From positions 1 through 11,195 of the forward strand of contig CATLUC010000048.1 in the NCBI GenBank assembly GCA_950059165.1: a stretch of DNA of 11,195 bases, written 5' to 3'. Every line of letters begins with the position of its first letter. Position 1 is the stretch's first letter. The notes beneath the pieces were generated by a model. That model searched no databases. It worked only from the letters and a program-made list of their open reading frames with translations, and was not told the origin of the DNA. A program made the translations under genes and the position numbers. This DNA comes from an uncultured Clostridium sp. GTDB lineage: Bacteria > Bacillota > Clostridia > TANB77 > CAG-508. Below, piece after piece: positions 6,882 to 11,195 of the stretch.

Positions 6882-6910
6882 ATTATATCATTGCATCTTT
6901 GTTTTGTCAA
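6882..6910 (-). promoter_or_regulatory. Consensus sigma-A promoter of the G5/3D gene
   Basis: On the minus strand TTGACA (6910-6905) and TATAAT (6887-6882) match the consensus at all 12 positions with a 17-bp spacer. Transcription would start near 6875, about 27 nt before the start codon and just ahead of the ribosome binding site. This implies strong expression unless a repressor acts. Confidence 0.85.
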
Positions 6911-7199
6911 ATTTAGTGTTTTTTTGTATGAATTGTGTAATTTGTCCGTATTTTAAGGGCTTTACTTTATTATATGCTTAAGGATTTTTTTTATTACTTT
7001 TTTTGTTTCTTCTTGTTCCGTAAGGGTTTTTGGTAATTTGAAGTTTTATTTTTTAAGTTTTCTTATTTTTTCTATTTGTTTTTACAATTCACAGCTGTAA
7101 AAGCGTCAAACCATTAAATATTTATATTTCAATTATTTGACATCTAATTTTGTGACTGTAACTGTTTTGTGAAAATATCATGATTTTTTTGCAATTTTA
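6911..7199. other. Noncoding divergent region between the G5/3D gene and lemA
   Basis: No gene is supportable here. The plus strand is T-rich. Two small palindromes stand out: TTTTACA/TGTAAAA (7081-7087 with 7096-7102), whose loop runs into CAGCTG, and GTCAAA (7105-7110) against TTTGAC (7136-7141). They could bind a regulator of lemA-htpX or belong to a longer leader, but no known riboswitch is recognised. Confidence 0.4.
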
Positions 7200-7228
7200 T
7201 TGTATATTTTTTTTTAATATGATATGAT
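7200..7228 (+). promoter_or_regulatory. Probable promoter of lemA-htpX
   Basis: TTGTAT (7200-7205) is followed after 17 bases by TATGAT (7223-7228), giving a transcript start near 7235 and a leader of about 29 nt. A second TATAAT (7238-7243) lies closer to the gene but has no good -35 box. The very high AT content makes chance matches likely. Confidence 0.45.
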
Positions 7229-7263
7229 AATTTTGTATATAATAAGTTAAAGGAGGAATTGAC

Positions 7264-7827
7264 ATGACAGTTTGGATTATATTAGCTATCGTTGTTATAA
7301 TTGTTCTTGCTATAATTGGAATGTATAATGGTTTAGTACAATCTAAAGTAAAAGTAGATAATGCTTGGAGTCAAATTGATGTACAATTACAAAGAAGGTT
7401 TGATTTAATACCAAATTTTGTAGAAACTGTAAAAGGTTATATGACACATGAAAAAGAAACATTTGAAAAAATAGCAGCTCTTAGAACTTCTTGGGCTAAT
7501 ACACAAAGTGTTTCTGAAAAAGCAAATTTGGATAATGAATTATCAACTGCGTTAAAAACAATTATGGCAGTTTCTGAAAGTTATCCAGGGTTAAAAGCTA
7601 ATCAAAATTTTAGTGATTTATCAGAAGAGTTAAGGAATACAGAAAATAAAATTTCTTTTTCTAGACAATTTTATAATGATACTGTAACAATGTATAATAC
7701 AAAATTGCAAGTATTTCCATCTAACATCATTGCAGGTATGTTTAATTTTAAACCACGTGATTTATTCACAGCCCAAAGTGATGAAGCAAGAAGAAATGTA
7801 AAAGTAGATTTTGGTTCAAATTCATAA
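7264..7827 (+). CDS. lemA: LemA family membrane protein
   Basis: This 187-residue LemA family protein (PF04011) has an N-terminal membrane helix (about 3-22). The characteristic block follows: V-D-N-A-W-S-Q-I-D-V-Q-L-Q-R-R (31-45) and D-L-I-P-N-F-V-E-T-V-K-G-Y (47-59). A long helical domain comes next, with the conserved Y-P-x-L-K-A-N-Q-N-F family stretch near 112-121 and N-x-x-P-S-N-I-I-A-type residues near the end. Length is typical. AAAGGAGG (7249-7256) lies 7 nt before the ATG. It is the first gene of a lemA-htpX pair, an arrangement common in bacteria. LemA proteins sit in the membrane facing a soluble helical bundle; their biochemical role is not settled, but association with membrane proteostasis or the envelope is consistent with htpX next door. 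Confidence 0.94.
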   Translation: MTVWIILAIVVIIVLAIIGMYNGLVQSKVKVDNAWSQIDVQLQRRFDLIPNFVETVKGYMTHEKETFEKIAALRTSWANTQSVSEKANLDNELSTALKTIMAVSESYPGLKANQNFSDLSEELRNTENKISFSRQFYNDTVTMYNTKLQVFPSNIIAGMFNFKPRDLFTAQSDEARRNVKVDFGSNS

Positions 7828-7935
7828 GAGAACAATAACCAAGTAAGGGGGTTGGAGGTTTTTTTAAGCTTTCGCCCTTTTTATGAACTTTTGCACCAAA
7901 ATTTAAATGTATAATATTGCGAGAAGGGATTTAAT
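7828..7935 (+). other. lemA-htpX spacer with weak hairpin and possible internal -10
   Basis: The 108-nt gap holds a G-rich stretch, a T7 run (7859-7865), and a loose AAGGG/CCCTT pairing (about 7843 with 7874) followed by TTTTT. This could be a leaky terminator that lowers htpX expression relative to lemA. A TATAAT at 7910-7915 lacks a good -35 box. The htpX Shine-Dalgarno sequence (AAGGG) lies 7 nt before its start. Confidence 0.3.
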
Positions 7936-8841
7936 ATGTTTGAAAATGTAAAGAAAAATAAAATGGAGTCAGGTGTTATTATTGCTATTTTTATTTTAGT
8001 TATTACTTTAATTGTTTACTATATTTGTCATGCCTTAAATTTAGGAGCTTTTTCTATTGTATTTGCATTCGTTTTTTCTATTGCTTCTGCTTGGGGGTCT
8101 TATTATTATAGTGATAAAATTGTTTTGTCTTTGAATAGGGCAAGACCTGCAACTAGGGAAGAGGATTTAAAAATTGTTAATATTTTAGATAGTTTAATGG
8201 TTACTGCTGGTTTGTCCCATAAGCCTAGATTATATGTTGTAGATGACCCACAGCCTAATGCTTTTGCAACTGGAAGGAACCCTGAAAATGCCATTATTTG
8301 TGTAACTACAGGTCTTTTAGAAAAATTAGAATATTATGAATTGGAAGGTGTTATTGCTCATGAATTAAGCCATATTAAAAATTATGATATTAGACTTAGT
8401 TGTATCGTTTCTGTTATGGTTGGGTTTATTGTTATGCTTTCTGATATTTTTTCTAGAGCATTATTTTGGGGTGGATTAGATAGAGATTCTGATAGTGATA
8501 ATAAAGGAAATGGAATTCTTATGATATTAGGGCTTATTTGCTTAATATTGTCTCCTATTTTTGGGTCTTTAATGCAACTTGCTCTTTCTAGAAAAAGAGA
8601 GTTTTTGGCAGATGCAACAGCAGTGGAGTTTACTAGAAATCCAGATGGTTTGATTTCTGCTTTGCAAAAGTTAGAAGATGATACTAATCAATTGGAAACT
8701 GCTAATAGTGCTACTGCTAATATGTATATTGTAAATCCTTTTAAGAAAAATACTAAAGAGGGTAAGAAAAAGTCTTCTAGCTTATGGTCTACACACCCTA
8801 GTACAGAAGATAGAATTGAGGCTTTGAGAAATATAAAATAA
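7936..8841 (+). CDS. htpX: HtpX-type membrane zinc metalloprotease (M48)
   Basis: This 301-residue M48 peptidase is likely to degrade misfolded or damaged membrane proteins. Two N-terminal membrane helices lie at about 13-32 and 38-57. N-R-A-R-P-A (67-72) and D-P-Q-P-N-A-F-A-T-G (104-113) are family marks. The zinc motif H-E-L-S-H occupies residues 142-146, with Glu143 as catalytic base. A third ligand is Glu222 in K-R-E-F-L-A-D-A. A further pair of hydrophobic stretches spans about 155-175 and 193-215. The C-terminal S-T-H-P-S-T-E-D-R-I-E-A-L motif closes the protein as expected. Length is typical and all catalytic residues are present. It is the second gene of the lemA unit and is followed directly by a strong terminator. 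Confidence 0.95.
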   Translation: MFENVKKNKMESGVIIAIFILVITLIVYYICHALNLGAFSIVFAFVFSIASAWGSYYYSDKIVLSLNRARPATREEDLKIVNILDSLMVTAGLSHKPRLYVVDDPQPNAFATGRNPENAIICVTTGLLEKLEYYELEGVIAHELSHIKNYDIRLSCIVSVMVGFIVMLSDIFSRALFWGGLDRDSDSDNKGNGILMILGLICLILSPIFGSLMQLALSRKREFLADATAVEFTRNPDGLISALQKLEDDTNQLETANSATANMYIVNPFKKNTKEGKKKSSSLWSTHPSTEDRIEALRNIK

Positions 8842-8847
8842 TTATCT

Positions 8848-8886
8848 AAAAAACTCCTTTTGATTTTTTAATTAAAGGAGTTTTTT
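8848..8886. terminator. Strong bidirectional terminator between htpX and the BspA-like gene
   Basis: An 11-bp perfect stem, AAAACTCCTTT (8850-8860) with AAAGGAGTTTT (8874-8884), has a 13-nt loop. It is flanked by an A run on the left and a T run on the right, so it works for both strands. It lies 9 bp after the htpX stop and 27 bp after the stop of the convergent gene. Confidence 0.92.
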
Positions 8887-8912
8887 GGATAAAAGAAACT
8901 TTTGATTTACTC

Positions 8913-10635
8913 TTAAATTGTTTTTATGTTGGTAAATAATGGGTAATTTTGATTTAGCCATGTTCTCATTTTTGAATTTGTTGTTATTTCTACACTACTT
9001 TTAACTTCATCAAATATTGCTTCTTTTTCTCCTGTATGATTTTCTAAATTCATATTTTGAATATTTAGTTTGTCTAGTTCTTCACATTGATTAAACATTT
9101 GCTTAATAGATGCTGTTTGGTTTATTATCATACCTTGACAATTAAGTTCTTTTAATTTTTGGCAACTATAAAACATATAATTAAAATCATTTACATTTTG
9201 TGTGTTAAAATTAGAGATATCTAAAGTTTGCAATTTATAACAACAAGAAAACATTTCCCACATACTTGTTACATTTTCTGTTTTGAATTTTGAAACATTT
9301 AATTCAATTAAGTTAGTACAATTTAAAAACATTCCTCTCATATTTATAACATTACTAGTGTCAAAGTTCGATAAATCTAATGTTGTTAAATTACTGCATT
9401 CCTGAAACATTGACTTCATATCTGTAACTTTGCTAGTATCAAAGTTTGATAAATTTAATGTTGTTAAACTGCTACATTCTTGAAACATTGACTTCATATC
9501 TGTAACTTTACTAGTATCAAATTTTGATAAATCTAATGTCGTTAGCTTCTTACATCCTGAAAACATTGTGCTCATAGATGTTACATTGCTTGTATTTATA
9601 TATACTGGAAATATAATTTCTTGTAAATTATTTGCATTTTGGAACATATATCCCATGTCTATTAAATTATTTGTATCAAAGTTAGATAAGTTTAGCTTTG
9701 TTATTTTTTTACAGTTACTAAACATAGAATTCATATTTTGAACATTTCTTGTATCTAGTGTTGCTACATTTATATTCTCTAAACTTTGGCAATTATAAAA
9801 CATTGCATCCATAGTTTCCACTTTTTTTGTATTTAATTTGGATAAATCTACTGCTTGTAAGCCAATACAGTTATAAAATAATGCATGCATATTTATTACA
9901 TTGTTGGTTTTTAGGTTTTGTATATTATCTATTTTGGTTAACACTTTTAAATCTGAAAAGTATGAATTCATATTAACTGGTACTATTTCTGTTTTAAAAT
10001 CTATTGTTGTAATATTATCTACATCATTTTTCCATGGTGTCTCTGCTGGCTTAGAATAAGTTCTATTAAATATTTCTCCTCTTATATTACCATAATTATG
10101 TGCTTCACTATCTGCATAATTTCTTGCTTCTTGTTCATTATTAAAAAATGCTAATGTATTGTTATTTAATGAAACATATATATCTGTTTCTTCTATTGGT
10201 TCATCTGGTGCTGGTTTTAATTCTTGTTCTAATCCTTTATATATTACGTTTTTATCTGTTACCCAATATACCCATCCCTCTTTTGTTATTACTTGTATGG
10301 TTATTTCTTCTGTATTTTGTAATTGTTTAATTTCTTTTGCATCTGTAAACATATCGTCTCTTATAATTTCATCTTCGTATACACTCATATATTGTTGAGT
10401 ATTCCAGTTATTGGTAATTTTGTCTGGTTGTATCCCTAGACCTATTATTTTTAGTTTTTCTGAGTATTGTACTTTTTTGCTTTCTTCACTTGCTTTTGTT
10501 GCTTTTGTTAATACTCCATTTTCACCTGTTAAAGTTGCAATTGATATTCCGAGCTAGAATTAATAATACTATGATAGTTATTATTAGTGCAATTAAAGTT
10601 ATACCTTTTTCTTTGCTTTTAGTTATTTTTCTCAT
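8913..10635 (-). pseudogene. Prepilin-like BspA (DUF285) repeat surface protein, one-base insertion
   Basis: The start at 10635 follows AAAGGTG at about 9 nt. The first frame encodes a basic tip, K-G-I-T-L-I-A-L and a hydrophobic run, then goes off frame inside L-I-L-A and stops at 10527-10525. Removing one base at 10551 joins it to the long downstream frame. That gives a 573-residue protein with the expected L-A-G-I-S-I-A-T-L-T-G-E-N-G prepilin-like head. After about 110 residues comes an I-T-K-E-G-W domain shared with the gene at 1-802. Eleven BspA-type 26-residue repeats (DUF285/PF03382) follow, with M-F and L-x-L-S-x-F-D-T-S-x-V marks, then a short tail. Family members are surface-exposed and often bind host or matrix proteins. 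A separate start at 10388 would give 491 residues without any export signal, which makes it an unlikely product. Convergent with htpX. Confidence 0.85.
9030..9890 (-). repeat. Eleven tandem 78-bp units encoding BspA-type 26-residue repeats
   Basis: The units recur every 78 bp (26 codons) with the pattern M-x-x-M-F-x-x-C-x-x-L-x-x-L-x-L-S-x-F-D-T-x-x-V-x-x. Most are diverged. The copies starting at 9403 and 9481 begin with about 30 identical bases and encode nearly the same residues. One unit (near 9600) is a residue longer and lacks the cysteine. Recent duplication or gene conversion of the middle units is likely. Confidence 0.88.
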
Positions 10636-10713
10636 TTTTATCTTCACCTTTCATCGAGGCATAAGTTTTAATATTATAACTTTTATCCTCTTATTTTCTT
10701 TTGCTTTCTTTTT

Positions 10714-11195
10714 CTATGCAAGATTAAATATTTTTTTCGCATTTTTGTATGTTATTTTTGCTGCTTCTTCTATGGAAATTCCTTTTACATCTGCAATTTT
10801 TTGTGCCATATATTTTACATTTCTTGGGTCATTCCTTCTACCCCTTAATGGTTCTGGTGATAGATATGGACTATCTGTCTCAATTAAAATTTTTTCGTTT
10901 GGTATCATACTTATTATTTCATCTGCATTTTTTGAATTTTTGAAAGTTATTGGTCCTGCACATGAAATGTAAAAACCTAATTTTAGAGCTTCTTTTACTA
11001 ATTCTCTATTAAGTGGACAGCAATGAAATACACCTTTTCGTTTCACTTCGATTTGCTTTAATATGTCAAGAGTATCTTGAACGGCTTCTCTTGTATGTAT
11101 TACAATTGGCAAATTTAGTTCATTAGCTAATTGTATTTGATGTATAAATGCTTGTTTTTGCAACTCTTTGTTTTCTTCGTTCCAATGATAATCTA
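10714..11195 (-). CDS. tatD: TatD family metal-dependent hydrolase, C-terminal part
   Basis: This is the last 160 residues of a TatD-type DNase/hydrolase; the N-terminus with its H-x-H motif lies beyond the window. The frame is open to the edge and begins with D-Y-H-W, matching the usual G-L-D-Y-H family stretch. Metal-binding and family marks follow: P-I-V-I-H-T-R-E-A, G-V-F-H-C-C-P (commonly H-C-F-S-G), I-L-I-E-T-D-S-P-Y-L-S-P-E-P-L-R-G, and R-N-D-P-R-N-V. The final Asp of E-T-D-S-P is the conserved metal ligand. The enzyme family cleaves DNA 3' ends or acts in D-aminoacyl/proofreading-like roles; the exact substrate is open. It ends 78 bp before the BspA-like gene on the same strand, and no terminator is visible between them. 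Confidence 0.93.
   Translation of the reverse strand, partial: DYHWNEENKELQKQAFIHQIQLANELNLPIVIHTREAVQDTLDILKQIEVKRKGVFHCCPLNRELVKEALKLGFYISCAGPITFKNSKNADEIISMIPNEKILIETDSPYLSPEPLRGRRNDPRNVKYMAQKIADVKGISIEEAAKITYKNAKKIFNLA

Noticed and set aside
6961..7046. Minus-strand 28-codon frame reading L-P-K-T-L-T-E-Q-E-E-T-K-K
   Set aside because: It resembles the start of a sigma-factor-like sequence, but it is bounded by a stop directly upstream and contains no start codon near its beginning. It is too short to support.
9030..9890. CRISPR-like regular repeats
   Set aside because: The 78-bp period is in frame and encodes BspA repeats. There are no unique spacers between short identical repeats and no cas genes.

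Overview
This is an AT-rich chromosomal window of the kind found in a low-GC Bacillota genome. The best fit is an uncultured gut-type Clostridia lineage. Three things point there: strong AGGAGG-type ribosome binding sites and TTGACA/TATAAT promoters; a G5/3D cell-wall protein; and two surface proteins that pair a prepilin-like N-terminus (K-G-I-T-L-I-A-L) with adhesin modules (a probable beta-helix/GLUG-like start and BspA-type 26-residue repeats). I cannot name a species from the sequence.

Layout. Positions 1-802 (-) hold the N-terminal part of a prepilin-like surface protein whose frame is broken twice, with its own promoter at 885-913. A terminator at 945-972 ends a five-gene minus-strand block (5450 to 1179): a DNA cytosine-5 methyltransferase, an Eco47II-type restriction endonuclease overlapping it by 14 nt, the exoA/exonuclease III gene, an AI-2E-family membrane protein and a COG2426-type small membrane protein. 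A consensus promoter with a leader of about 145 nt precedes the methyltransferase. A palindrome-rich junction separates exoA from the AI-2E gene. A bidirectional terminator (5851-5900) divides this block from a secreted DUF348-G5-3D cell-wall protein (5910-6848, -), which has a perfect-consensus promoter. Divergent from it, across about 350 bp of noncoding DNA, runs lemA-htpX (7264-8841, +), a membrane protein/M48 protease pair. A strong bidirectional terminator (8848-8886) separates htpX from the convergent BspA-like surface protein (8913-10635, -), which has a one-base insertion inside its hydrophobic N-terminus. The window ends in a partial tatD (10714 to edge, -).

How the genes relate. 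The methyltransferase and endonuclease form a complete type II restriction-modification pair, probably specific for GGNCC. I find only one GGNCC in the whole window by eye. The pair sits directly upstream of exoA and probably shares transcripts with it. The two prepilin-like proteins are paralogues at their N-termini and in a short following domain, but carry different adhesin repeats. This looks like a modular surface-protein family using a common export/anchoring head.

The most unusual signal is that both prepilin-like genes carry an extra C in the same local context (T-C-GGA-purine-TAT on the coding strand), at different codons. The first gene also has a compensating one-base loss. Whether this is real gene inactivation, variation or an assembly artefact is the main question raised by this window.
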